DNA of 64,000 nt from DASUPK01 sp963728875 (GCA_963728875.1 CAVSLJ010000001.1:1-64000), one strand, 5' to 3'; shown: positions 28,889-37,742, counted from the first letter of the stretch. A program made the numbers and translations. The notes: generated by a model from the sequence alone, not told the origin.

Positions 28889-29906
28889 GTGAGCATCGTA
28901 ATGGGACTTGACCAGCATCGAGGGCAGATCACCGGCGAGTGGATCGAGACCGACACCGGCGAGGTGCAGCGCACGCGCGTCGCGCCGGCGGACCGCGCTG
29001 CGGTACGGAAGTTCCTTGAGCGGTTCCGCGGTCGCGAGCTCGAGGTCGCGCTCGAGGCGACGACCGGCTGGCGGTTCGTGGTCGAAGAACTCCAGCTTGT
29101 CGGCGCGGTGGTGCATCTGGCCGAGCCGGCGGAGACAGCGGGGCTGCGGGGGCCGAAGAAGCGGGCGAAGGGCGATAGGGCGGACGCCCGGCATCTACGG
29201 GAGCTGTTGATGATCGGGCGGCTGCCGGAGTCGTGGATCGCGCCCGAGTCACATCCTCGATCTCCGCGCCCGGGTCAGGCTGCGGCACACGCTGTCTGAG
29301 CAGCGCGCTGAGTGGCAGCAGCGGATCCAGGCGACGCTCTATCACCACGGCTGCCCGCAGCGCCGCTCGCTGATGGTCGGTGACGGGCGCGAGTGGCTGG
29401 CCTCCCAGCCGCTGCCCGCTGCCGCGCGCGAGCAGGTGACGGTCGCGGTGGCGATGATCGACGGGATCGAGGCGCAGATCGCGCCGCTGGATCGGGAACT
29501 GCGCGCGTACGCGCGCCGGCAGGCCGGCTGCAAGGCGTTGATGGCGCACTACGGGATCGGGCCGCTGGTCGCGGTCACGATCCTCTCAGAGCTGGGTGAC
29601 TGCACCCGGTTCTCCTCCTCGCGGCTCGCGGTCCGCTACGCCGGGATGGACATCACCGTGCACCAGTCCGATCAACATCGCGCACCCGGTCACCTGTCCC
29701 GTCAGGGTCCGCCCGCGTTGCGCTGGGCGCTGTTTGAGGCCGCGCAGTCCGCCTGCCGGCAGGGCAGCCCCGACCTCGACTACTACCGCGAAGCCGCCGA
29801 GCGGCTCGGTCACAACCGCGCGTGCCTGTCGGTCGCGCGCAAGCTGCTCAAGCGCGCATACCACACGCTGCGCGAGCTCGGCGAGGAGGCACTCCAGCCC
29901 GCATGA
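28889..29906 (+). pseudogene. IS110-family transposase, one-base frameshift (copy 1)
   Basis: The N-terminal RuvC-like DEDD domain is in one frame (MGLDQHRGQITGEW, EVALEATTGWRFVVEEL, DRADARHLREL), ending at ESWIAPES. Near 29245-29250 an extra base shifts the frame. The rest reads ILDLRARVRLRHTLSEQRAEWQQRIQATLYHHG, YGIGPLVAVTILSELGD, RYAGMDITVHQSDQHRAPGHLSRQGPPALRWAL (catalytic Ser in LSRQG) and KRAYHTLRELGEEAL. The intact second copy at 38018-39034 confirms the shift. Start is GTG 28889. It has inserted between two fasciclin genes and may still be mobilised in trans by copy 2. Confidence 0.9.
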
Positions 29907-30224
29907 CCCCCCCGGTGCGCGCCAAGCCCTTGTTCACACAGATCGCCGCGGCCGGCTCCCGGCATGCTCCTGCCCGCCACGCTCACGTGGACGGCCCTGA
30001 AAGACCGAGCGGCCGCAACGCTTCCCCTAGCGGGATCACCCCATCAAACATCATGTCGCCGGCCCCGGAGCCAACCCGAGGGTCGTGGACCGAAGTAAGG
30101 CTGGGCGCCCGCGCGCACAACACCCGCTGCACCATCAACCGCGCGCACTCACCACCAGCTCACCAGCAGTTCACCCTGACAACCACGGACCCTGCGCTTG
30201 ACGCGGGGGCCCTGCACAAGTAAG
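29907..30224 (+). ncRNA. Conserved IS110 3' non-coding end, candidate bridge/seek RNA
   Basis: This stretch after the transposase stop is strongly conserved in the second copy (37743-38017, opposite strand). The best part is around 30006-30120: GAGCGGCCGCAACGCTT, CAAACATCATGTCGCCGGC, GGACCGAAGTAAG and GGGCGCCCGCGCGCACA. After that, about 40 bp are lost or gained before CTTGAC...ACAAGTAAG at the element end. No protein is conserved. IS1111-type elements of this family carry their guide RNA in the 3' end, so this is the place to expect it. RNA expression itself is inferred. Confidence 0.5.
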
Positions 30225-30235
30225 GAGCAACAAAG

Positions 30236-30733
30236 ATGAATGCAATCAAGCGCTACATCGCGCTAGCGGCGATCGCCGCCGTCTCGGTGGCGGCGCTGGT
30301 ACCGTCAGCCGGCGCGGCGACGCACCGCGAGGGCAACATCGTCCAAACCGCAGCCGGAGCAGGCCAGTTCAAGACGCTGCTCAAGCTGGCCAAGCAGGCC
30401 GGGCTGGCCGGTGCGCTCGAGGGCAAGGGCCCGCTGACGGTGTTCGCGCCGACAGACGCGGCGTTCGCGAAGGTGCCCAAGGCGACGCTGGCGGCGCTCG
30501 CGCATAACCGCAAGAAGCTGCGCGCGGTCCTGCTCTACCACGTGGTCAAGGGCAAGATCACCGCGGCCCAGCTCGTCAAGCGCCACTCCGTCAAGACGCT
30601 GAACGGGCAGTCGCTGAAGGTGCGGGTGAAGAACGGTGTCGTCACGGTCGGCGGAGTCCGCGTGATCAAGACGAACATCGCGGCTTCCAATGGCGTCATT
30701 CACGTCATCAACCGAGTCCTGATCCCGCGCTGA
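30236..30733 (+). CDS. Secreted fasciclin-domain protein
   Basis: A 165-residue exported FAS1 protein. The signal peptide is AALAAIAAVSVAALVPSAGA-like, followed by one fasciclin domain: NIVQTAAGAGQFKTLLKLAKQAGL, PLTVFAPTDAAFAKVP, AVLLYHVVKGKITAAQL, VIKTNIAASNGVIHVINRVLIPR. An AAGGAG lies 9 bp before ATG 30236 and immediately next to the inferred IS110 end, so the insertion occurred in the leader of this gene and probably cut it off from the CarH-type promoter. It is basic (many Lys) compared with the membrane-anchored paralogue. Confidence 0.9.
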   Translation: MNAIKRYIALAAIAAVSVAALVPSAGAATHREGNIVQTAAGAGQFKTLLKLAKQAGLAGALEGKGPLTVFAPTDAAFAKVPKATLAALAHNRKKLRAVLLYHVVKGKITAAQLVKRHSVKTLNGQSLKVRVKNGVVTVGGVRVIKTNIAASNGVIHVINRVLIPR

Positions 30734-30735
30734 CC

Positions 30736-31689
30736 ATGACCAGCTCGCTGCTCGATACCGCGCTCGACCTTTCGGTGGTCGGCGGCTACACGAACGTCGG
30801 CTACCGGATTCGTCGCCGCGGCTGGGGGCCGCTGCCGCGGATGGACGGCAAGGTGGTGTTGATCACCGGCGCGTCTTTGGGCATCGGGCAAGCGGCGGCG
30901 GACGGCTTCGCCGGACTGGGAGCATCGGTCTGGCTGGCCGTCCGCAACCGCGCGCGCGGCGAGCGCGCCCGGGCGAAGATCCTCGAGCACCGAAGCGAGG
31001 CGAGCGTCCACGTCGAATTGTGCGACCTCAGCCGCTTGGAGTCGGTGCGCCAGTTTGCCGAGCGCTTTGCCGCCCAGGCCCCACGTCTCGACGTCCTCGT
31101 CAACAACGCCGGCGTCCTTACGCAGGGGTGGGAGCTGTCGGCTGACGGGATCGAGCTCACCCTGGCCACCAACGTGATCGGCCCATTCCTGCTCACCCAA
31201 CTGCTGACCGCTGAGCTCGAGCACAGCGCCCCTTCCCGGATCGTGAACGTGTCCTCCGGCGGCATGTACACCCAGAAGCTCCCGGCCGACGACCTGCAAA
31301 GCGAGCGGGGCGAGTTCGACGGGCCGGCCGTTTACGCGAGAACCAAGCGCGCCGAGGTGGTTCTGACCGAGATGTGGGCGCAGCACCTCGCCGGCACGGG
31401 CGTCACCGTGCACGCCATGCACCCGGGCTGGGCCGACACGGCCGGAGTCCAGTCCTCGCTCCCCCGCTTTCACCGTGTGACCCGACCGCTGCTGCGCAGC
31501 GCGGATGAGGGCGCCGACACGATCGTCTGGCTGGGAGCTGCCGCGGAGGCGGCGGACATCTCGGGCGGGTTCTGGCATGACCGGCGGCGCCGACCCACCC
31601 ACCTCCTCCCCGGAACCCGGGAAACCGAGGCGGAGCGGCGCCGCCTGTGGGCGGAGTGTGTGGCCCTGAGTTCAACCAGTTCAACGTGA
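30736..31689 (+). CDS. Short-chain dehydrogenase/reductase (DHRS12-like)
   Basis: A 317-residue SDR. The cofactor motif is VLITGASLGIGQAAA (TGxxxGIG), followed by LDVLVNNAG, IVNVSSGG and the catalytic pair YARTK (Tyr-x-x-x-Lys). An N-terminal extension, LLDTALDLSVVGGYTNVGYRIRRRGW, is typical of the DHRS12-like group. It starts 2 bp after the fasciclin stop and leads a tightly packed set with SRPBCC, NAD(P)-binding and MMPL genes. The set suggests modification and export of a lipid or isoprenoid-like product. Substrate is unknown. Confidence 0.9.
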   Translation: MTSSLLDTALDLSVVGGYTNVGYRIRRRGWGPLPRMDGKVVLITGASLGIGQAAADGFAGLGASVWLAVRNRARGERARAKILEHRSEASVHVELCDLSRLESVRQFAERFAAQAPRLDVLVNNAGVLTQGWELSADGIELTLATNVIGPFLLTQLLTAELEHSAPSRIVNVSSGGMYTQKLPADDLQSERGEFDGPAVYARTKRAEVVLTEMWAQHLAGTGVTVHAMHPGWADTAGVQSSLPRFHRVTRPLLRSADEGADTIVWLGAAAEAADISGGFWHDRRRRPTHLLPGTRETEAERRRLWAECVALSSTSST

Positions 31690-31698
31690 GGGATAGGC

Positions 31699-32160
31699 AT
31701 GGCGCGATACCGAGCCAGCATTGAGACGCAGTGGACGCGAGAGCGGGCGTTCGCATACCTGAGCGACTTCTCCACGAGCGCCGAATGGGATCCTGGTGTC
31801 GTGGAGGCGCAGCGCATCGGCGCGGGCGCGGTGGGCAAGGGGACCGAGTTTCGCCTCGTGGCGAAGTTCCTCGGAAGAACGACACCGCTTACCTACCGGG
31901 TGCTCAAGTACGAGCCACCGAGCGCAGTCACGTTCTTGGGCGAGAGCGGGACCGTGGTCTCGCATGACCGCATCACCTTCGACACGGTCGCCACCGGCAC
32001 GCGGGTCACCTACGACGCAGAGCTCAGGCTGAAGGGCTTGCTCAGGGTGGCCGATCCGCTCGTCGCCCTCGCCTTCAACCGCGTCGGTGACCGTGCGCTG
32101 GGCGGCCTGCGCGCGGTGCTGGGACGTCCCACCGACGGGGCGGTCGAAGCCGCGGCATGA
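31699..32160 (+). CDS. SRPBCC-family (START-like) protein
   Basis: A 153-residue protein with the SRPBCC/polyketide cyclase 2 fold: ASIETQWTRERAFAYLSDFSTSAEWDPGVVEAQRIG at the start, then LTYRVLKYEPPSAVTFLGES and DRITFDTVATGTRVTYDAELRLKG. It would bind a hydrophobic ligand. Its stop overlaps the next start (ATGA), so it is co-translated with the NAD(P)-binding protein. ATG 31699 has GAGGG nearby. Confidence 0.88.
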   Translation: MARYRASIETQWTRERAFAYLSDFSTSAEWDPGVVEAQRIGAGAVGKGTEFRLVAKFLGRTTPLTYRVLKYEPPSAVTFLGESGTVVSHDRITFDTVATGTRVTYDAELRLKGLLRVADPLVALAFNRVGDRALGGLRAVLGRPTDGAVEAAA

Positions 32161-33080
32161 GCGGCCGCGTCCTGGTAACCGGCGCCACCGGGTTCATCGG
32201 GGGCATGCTCGCGGCAAGGCTGTCCGCCGACGGCTACAGCGTGCGTTGCCTGGTGCGAAGCGCTGCCGGCGGCCGCGCGCAGGCGCTCGAGCAAGCCGGC
32301 CTCGAACTGCATGTCGGTGACGTGCTGCGGCCCGAGACACTTCGCGCCGCGGGGCGCGGAATCGACGCTGCCTACTACCTGATCCACTCAATGGGACGGG
32401 GAAACCCCAAGGATTTCGCCCCCCGGGAGCGCGCCGCGGCCGCGAGCTTTGCGCGGATGGCACGGGACGAGGGGATCGAGCGCGTCATCTACCTCGGTGG
32501 ACTGGGCGACCGTCCGCACTCCCAGCATCTGCGCAGCCGCCACGAGACCGCGCTGCTGCTACGCCAGCATGGCCCGCCACTGACTTATTTCCGGTCCGGG
32601 ATGGTGGTCGGCCCGCAGAGCGAGTCCTACCGCACGCTGCGATACCTCGTCCAGCGGCTGCCCGCGATGATCGCGCCGGCCTGGCTTGAGAACCCGACCC
32701 AGCCGATCGCCGTCGCCGACACCCTGAACTACCTGGCGAAAGCGCTCGGAGTGGATGCGTCGGTGGGCCGGGAGATTCAGATCGGCGGTCCAGACGTGCT
32801 CACCTACGCCGAGATGCTCGATCGGATGGCCGAGGTCCTCGGACTCCCGTACCGACCCCGGATCCCGGTGCCGCTGATCACTCCGTGGCTCTCCTCCCTG
32901 TGGATCGGCCTCGTAACACCCGTTGATCCGGGCGTGGCCAGGCCGCTGGTCGAGGGGCTGGCTACGCCGACCGTCGTCAGCGATCCATCGGGCATGGAGC
33001 TGTTCGACGTCGAGCCGGTTGGCTTTGAGGAGGCACTCCGGCGCGCGGTGGCGGGAGACCCGGATCCGGTGGCCGCATGA
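32157..33080 (+). CDS. NAD(P)-binding protein, atypical SDR/NmrA-like
   Basis: A 307-residue extended/atypical SDR with Rossmann motif VLVTGATGFIGGMLAARL, then HVGDVLRPETLRAAGRGIDAAYYLIHSMG and IERVIYLGGLG. A Tyr-x-x-x-Lys pair is not obvious, typical of the atypical group. The C-terminal region (IQIGGPDVLTYAEMLDRMAEVLGLPYRP) is that of DUF2867-less epimerase homologues. It overlaps the genes on both sides by 4 bp. It is probably involved with the SDR and SRPBCC proteins in one pathway. Confidence 0.88.
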   Translation: MSGRVLVTGATGFIGGMLAARLSADGYSVRCLVRSAAGGRAQALEQAGLELHVGDVLRPETLRAAGRGIDAAYYLIHSMGRGNPKDFAPRERAAAASFARMARDEGIERVIYLGGLGDRPHSQHLRSRHETALLLRQHGPPLTYFRSGMVVGPQSESYRTLRYLVQRLPAMIAPAWLENPTQPIAVADTLNYLAKALGVDASVGREIQIGGPDVLTYAEMLDRMAEVLGLPYRPRIPVPLITPWLSSLWIGLVTPVDPGVARPLVEGLATPTVVSDPSGMELFDVEPVGFEEALRRAVAGDPDPVAA

Positions 33081-35194
33081 GGTTTCTCGAGCGCCTGTTC
33101 GCGTCGCGCGCCGCCCGGATCGGGATCGTCCTGGTGTGGCTGGTTTTCGGTGGCCTCGGCGGCTCGTTCGCGCAGCGCTTTCAGAACATTCAGAAGAACG
33201 AAGAGTCGTCGTTCTTGCCCGGCTCCTCGGAGTCCGTGAAGGAGCTGGCCCTGGCCAAGCGCTTTCCCTCCGGCGAGCGCTTCACCGCGGTGACCGTCGT
33301 CCGCCGCGACCGCGGCCCTGCGGCTAGCGACCTGGCCGCGATCGAGACGGTTCGTGCGTCGCTGGCCGCGGCGCCGCCGGTCACCGGCTCGCGCGCCGTG
33401 ATCCGACGGGTCTCGCCCGATCACACCACGGCGCTGCTGATCGTCAGCCTGAACCCGCGCGGCGAGGAGACGCTGCTGAAATCTTCTGTGGGGCAGGTCG
33501 AGAGCCGGGTGGCGCCACTCAGGTCACTCGGCCTGACCGTCAAGGTATCTGGACCGGCCGGGTTCTCCCGTGACGCGGTCAACGTCTTCTCGTCGATCAA
33601 CGGCACCCTGCTGCTGGCCACGGCCGGGCTGGTATTCGTGCTGCTGATCATCATCTACCGCTCGCCGATCTTCTGGTTTATCCCGCTGTTCAGCGTGCTG
33701 ATGGCGGAGGCCTTCTCCCGCTTCTGTGGGTGGGCGATCGCCGAGGCCGGCGTCACCGTCAACGGCCAGAGCGCCGGCATCCTGCCCGTGCTCGTATTCG
33801 GCGCCGGCACCGATTACGCGCTGCTGCTCGTCGCCCGCTACCGCGAGGAGCTGCGCCGCCACGAATCGCCGGTGCAGGCCATGCGCCAGGCGCTGCACCG
33901 CGCCGGGCCAGCCGTGGTGGCGTCAGGCTCCACCGTGATCGTCGCCCTGCTGTGCCTGTCGATAGCCGAGGTCAACGGCACGAGCGGCCTCGGGCCGATC
34001 GGCGCCATGGGCGTGGCGCTGGCGATGCTCGCGATGCTCACGCTGCTCCCGGCCGGCCTCGTCATCGGCGGCCGGCGCGCCTTCTGGCCGTTCATCCCGC
34101 GCTTCGGCTCGGAGGGCGCCGACGAAACGCACGGGTTCTGGCGGCGAGTCGGGGAACGCGTTGCCGCCCATCCCCGCCGCGTGTGGGTCACCACGGCCGT
34201 GTTGCTCGGCGTCGGCTGCCTGGGGGTCACGAGCTTCTCGAGCGGGCTGACCAACACCCAGGACTTCCGCGGCGCTGTCCAGTCCGTCCAGGGCCAGCAG
34301 CTGATCGCCAAGGCCTTCCCAGCCGGTGCCAACGCGCCCACCGATGTGGTCGTGCGCGACGTCGCCGCGCTGCCGGCCGTGGCGCGGGCGATCCGCGCCG
34401 TGCCGGGGGTGGCCGCGGTCGGCGCCGTCGAGCGCGGAAGACCCGGCACGAGGTTCTCGGTGATCCTCAAGCCGGATCCATACTCGACCGAGGCCCAGAC
34501 CCTGATCCCCCGCCTGCGCGCCGCGGCACGCGGCGCCAGTCCCACCGCGCTCGTGGGCGGGCCAACCGCCCAGCAGAAGGACTTCGACGTCGCCGCCGCC
34601 CACGACAACCGGCTGATCGTCCCGATCGTGCTGCTCGTCGTGTTCCTGATCCTCGTCCTGCTCCTGCGCGCGGTCACGCTGCCGTTGCTCCTGATCGCCA
34701 CCGTGATCCTTTCCTTCGGCGCGGCGCTCGGGATCTCGGCCGTGACCTTCAAGCACGTTTTCGGCTATTCGGGCGAGACCTCGACGCTCCCGCTCTTGGC
34801 CTTCATCTTCCTCGTCGCGCTTGGCGTGGACTACAACATCTTCCTGATGGCGCGAACCCGGGAGGAAACGCTGCGCCACGGCGCCCGCGACGGGATGCTC
34901 CGAGGCCTGGCAGTCACCGGCGGTGTCATCACCTCCGCCGGCATCGTCCTCGCCGGCACGTTCACGATGCTCGCCACGCTGCCGCTCAAGACGCTTACCG
35001 AGCTCGGCTTCACGATCGCGTTCGGCGTCCTACTTGACACGTTCGTCGTGCGCTCCGTCCTCGTGCCGGCGCTCGTCTTCGACGCCGGCGCGCGGGTGTG
35101 GTGGCCCAGCGCGCTGGCCCGGCGCCGCCAGGCTCGGCGCCCAGCGGACGCCGAGATCGCGGTGGAGGCGGTGCGCGAGGTCCAGGAGGCGTGA
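33077..35194 (+). CDS. MMPL-family (RND) transporter
   Basis: A 705-residue RND protein with two homologous halves. Each half has an extracytoplasmic domain and a cluster of membrane helices; the first cluster begins VFSSINGTLLLATAGLVFVLLIIIYRSP and contains FGAGTDYALLLVARYREEL, the second has FLVALGVDYNIFLMARTREE. These GxxxDY motifs carry the Asp/Tyr proton relay of MmpL proteins. It would export a lipid or hydrophobic compound using the proton gradient. It overlaps the upstream gene and sits in the middle of the SDR-SRPBCC set. Confidence 0.93.
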   Translation: MRFLERLFASRAARIGIVLVWLVFGGLGGSFAQRFQNIQKNEESSFLPGSSESVKELALAKRFPSGERFTAVTVVRRDRGPAASDLAAIETVRASLAAAPPVTGSRAVIRRVSPDHTTALLIVSLNPRGEETLLKSSVGQVESRVAPLRSLGLTVKVSGPAGFSRDAVNVFSSINGTLLLATAGLVFVLLIIIYRSPIFWFIPLFSVLMAEAFSRFCGWAIAEAGVTVNGQSAGILPVLVFGAGTDYALLLVARYREELRRHESPVQAMRQALHRAGPAVVASGSTVIVALLCLSIAEVNGTSGLGPIGAMGVALAMLAMLTLLPAGLVIGGRRAFWPFIPRFGSEGADETHGFWRRVGERVAAHPRRVWVTTAVLLGVGCLGVTSFSSGLTNTQDFRGAVQSVQGQQLIAKAFPAGANAPTDVVVRDVAALPAVARAIRAVPGVAAVGAVERGRPGTRFSVILKPDPYSTEAQTLIPRLRAAARGASPTALVGGPTAQQKDFDVAAAHDNRLIVPIVLLVVFLILVLLLRAVTLPLLLIATVILSFGAALGISAVTFKHVFGYSGETSTLPLLAFIFLVALGVDYNIFLMARTREETLRHGARDGMLRGLAVTGGVITSAGIVLAGTFTMLATLPLKTLTELGFTIAFGVLLDTFVVRSVLVPALVFDAGARVWWPSALARRRQARRPADAEIAVEAVREVQEA

Positions 35195-35199
35195 GGACC

Positions 35200-36180
35200 G
35201 TGGAGAACGTCTGGGACCATCCGCGCCCGCCGGCTGTCGAGCCCGGGGTCACATCCAAGGCGCAAGAGGCGCCTTCACGGGCACAGAACGCGATACAGAT
35301 GTCAGAGCAGGGACGCCTCAGGGTCGTACTGGCTGAGCCCGACTACCTCGTCCGCGAGGGGTTGAGGGTGCTGCTCAGCGGATGCCATTGCATTGAGCTG
35401 GTCGGCAGCTACCGCGAGCTTGCGCAACTGCGTTCGGCGGTCGGCGACCACCAGCCGGATGTGGTGCTGACCGAAGCCGAATTTCCCGCCGCAAGCCCCG
35501 CTGCCGGCATCGAGTTGTTGTGCGAGTTGGCCGAGACCAGCCCTGCACTCGGGCTCGTGCTGCTGACAGCCACCGCCAACCCGAGCTGGGCCAAGGTGCT
35601 GCTATCGCGAGGGGCGGACGGCCGTGCCTACGTGCTCAAGAAACACGTGTCAAGCGCAGACGATTTGGTCTCGGTGATCGAGACCGTGGCGGCCAGAAGG
35701 TCCACCATTGACCCAGACGTACTCGACGCGCTCCTAAAAGCCCGACGCGAGAAGCACTCGCTGCTTTCAGACCTGACCAGACGTGAGCACGAGGTGCTCG
35801 CCCACATGGCAACGGGGGTGAGCAACGAAGCGATCGCCCAAGCGTTGGTGCTGACCAAACGCGCCGTCGAGAAACACATCAACGCGATTTTCATGAAACT
35901 GCACCTCGCGCGAGGCAACGGCATCGAGCCGCGCACCAAGGCCGTCGTGATGTTCCTCGCCGACGACCACCCCGGGGCGTCCTCTCCCGCCCTCCGACCG
36001 GGGCATTCGCAACGGCACTCGTCGCCTTTGAATGTGCAAAGTCGTCCAACCCCGATCCCGCTTCGTGCGGATGACCCGGCTGCTGGTTCATGGCGAGGCG
36101 ATCGCCGGGGAGCCGGCGGCGCCCATGATCTCCGAGTCGGGGCACCGTGCTCATCCGAATCGGGTGATGATCCTCGATGA
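35200..36180 (+). CDS. LuxR/NarL response regulator with a Glu at the phosphorylation site
   Basis: GTG 35200 is preferred because AGGAGG lies 10 bp upstream, inside the MMPL gene's end; ATG 35299 is an alternative. The receiver starts LRVVLAEPDYLVREGLRVLL. The phosphoacceptor position reads VVLTEAEFP, where Glu92 replaces the usual Asp; the acidic pocket is also altered (EPD). The conserved Lys is kept in YVLKKHV. A LuxR helix-turn-helix follows: LTRREHEVLAHMATGVSNEAIAQALVLTKRAVEKHINAIFMKL. A Glu can mimic phosphorylation, so the protein may be constitutively active. A ~75-residue tail rich in Ser/Pro/Arg is likely disordered. Confidence 0.85.
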   Translation: MENVWDHPRPPAVEPGVTSKAQEAPSRAQNAIQMSEQGRLRVVLAEPDYLVREGLRVLLSGCHCIELVGSYRELAQLRSAVGDHQPDVVLTEAEFPAASPAAGIELLCELAETSPALGLVLLTATANPSWAKVLLSRGADGRAYVLKKHVSSADDLVSVIETVAARRSTIDPDVLDALLKARREKHSLLSDLTRREHEVLAHMATGVSNEAIAQALVLTKRAVEKHINAIFMKLHLARGNGIEPRTKAVVMFLADDHPGASSPALRPGHSQRHSSPLNVQSRPTPIPLRADDPAAGSWRGDRRGAGGAHDLRVGAPCSSESGDDPR

Positions 36181-36227
36181 GCACATATCAAGATGGGTTT
36201 GCCGCTGTGAAAGGAATGTGAACGAGA

Positions 36228-36827
36228 TTGAACGGGCGCAGATTTTCGGGGCCAGCGGCTCAGACCCCTGACTTTGCGGTACGACTCCCGAAGGCGCAGG
36301 CTGCACTTGCCTATGCCGAGCGAGAGCATCAGGGCCAGCATCGTTCGGTCGATGGCGCGCCGTTCATCACGCATCTGGTCGAGGTCGGGACGCTGCTGTA
36401 CCAGGCTGGAGCAACCGAGGACGTGGTCGCCGCTGGCGTGCTTCACGACACCCTTGAGAAGACCGATGCCAGCGTGTATGCCATATACGCGCGGTTCGGA
36501 CGCCACGTGGGCGACATCGTGTGCGCGGTGAGCCACGACCCGGTAATCCCCGGATACGCACGCCGCAAGACCGCACTGCGAAACCAGGTCGCCAATGCCG
36601 GAGAGGACGCGCTCACGGTCTTTGCCGCCGACAAGCTCTCAAAGGTGCGGGAACTTCGCCTCGACGAGAGCTCGCATACCAAGGTGCGAAGCCGAAAGCT
36701 GCGGCACTACCGGCTCTCACTCGCGATGCTTCAGGAGCGCCTTCCCGACTCGTCGCTTGTCTCTGCACTCGCGACCGAGCTGTCCGCGCTCTCAAACCCC
36801 CGGGTAGTGCTCGCGCGCGGCGAGTGA
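36228..36827 (+). CDS. HD-domain protein, small alarmone hydrolase-like
   Basis: About 199 residues with the layout of SpoT/MESH1-type hydrolases: AQAALAYAEREHQGQHRSVDGAPFITHLVEVGTLLYQAG, then AAGVLHDTLEKT and FAADKLSKVRELR. The HD pair is present, but the following ED becomes EK, which removes one catalytic acid. ppGpp hydrolysis may therefore be weak or absent. The proposed TTG start at 36228 follows AAGGA by about 12 bp. It lies beyond the response regulator gene in the same direction. Confidence 0.75.
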   Translation: MNGRRFSGPAAQTPDFAVRLPKAQAALAYAEREHQGQHRSVDGAPFITHLVEVGTLLYQAGATEDVVAAGVLHDTLEKTDASVYAIYARFGRHVGDIVCAVSHDPVIPGYARRKTALRNQVANAGEDALTVFAADKLSKVRELRLDESSHTKVRSRKLRHYRLSLAMLQERLPDSSLVSALATELSALSNPRVVLARGE

Positions 36828-36958
36828 GCCTTATCCATGGGCTGACACGAAAAGTTGGTGACGTGCCTGGAGGTCGGCGCCTCCGATCCACCAGTCAAAC
36901 CCAGCCGCGCTGGCACTGTAGCTCGCACGAGCATCAATGTCAGGAAGATCGGGTTGAG

Positions 36959-37544
36959 TTACGGCGCAGAGCGTCCGTCGTCGTTTGCGAGGTATGCAAG
37001 CGTGGCCTTGACGCGGGGGCTGACGTCGTCGGAACGGGCGAGGTTGAGCTTCATGAAGATTGCGTTGATGTGTTTCTCGACGGCGCGCTTGGTGAGGGTG
37101 AGCGATTCTGCGATCGCGCCGTTGCTTTTGCCCTGCGCCAGCTCGGCGAGCACTTCGTGCTCACGCGGGGTCAGGTCCCGCAGGGGGTGACGACGCGTTG
37201 TTGCGGCGTGCGTGGAGAAGCACCTCGATCACCTTCGGGTCCACCACCGATCCGCCGGAGGCGGCAGCCCTGACCGCGTCTGCGAGCTCGCGGGGCTCGC
37301 TAACGCGCTCCTTGAGCAGGTATGCGCGGCCGGCCGAGCCGGACTCGAGTAGGGCCAGCGCGTAGCCGGGGTCGGCAAACTGGCTCAGGACAACAACGCC
37401 GATGTCCGGATGGCTCGTGCGCAGCTTGCGAGGGACCTGGATTCGCTCGTCGAGACCAAGGCGTCTCGGCTGCAAGGCTTCCCCGCTGCCGCCAAACCTG
37501 GCAGCCCGACCCAGGACTGCTCGTGCGGGGGCTACTTTCGACAC
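36959..37544 (-). pseudogene. LuxR-type response regulator, truncated and frameshifted
   Basis: The second half of a receiver is clear (LRTSHPDIGVVVLSQFADPGYALALLESGSAGRAYLLKERV), followed by PKVIEVLLHARRNN. Near 37155-37170 one extra base breaks the frame; the HTH then continues as LRDLTPREHEVLAELAQGKSNGAIAESLTLTKRAVEKHINAIFMKLNLARSDD. The first ~60 residues of the receiver, including the phosphoacceptor Asp, are not recognisable. It is a paralogue of the gene at 35200-36180 in opposite orientation, perhaps left from a local inversion or duplication. Confidence 0.8.
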
Positions 37545-37742
37545 ACTCCGTTGTGGCGAGCGCTCCGCGGCGGCTATCCCCGGACCTCCTTTCGCTCTCC
37601 GGCGAGCATGTGGCCGCGGGCGATAAGTGTCCCGCTCAGCGCGGAGGGGAGGGAAGGCGACCCGGCCCCGGACGGGCCCACGTGGCTATCGCCTCGCTGG
37701 TGGCGACGAGCAGGTGCGTGGCTACGTCCCGGCGGAGACCCG

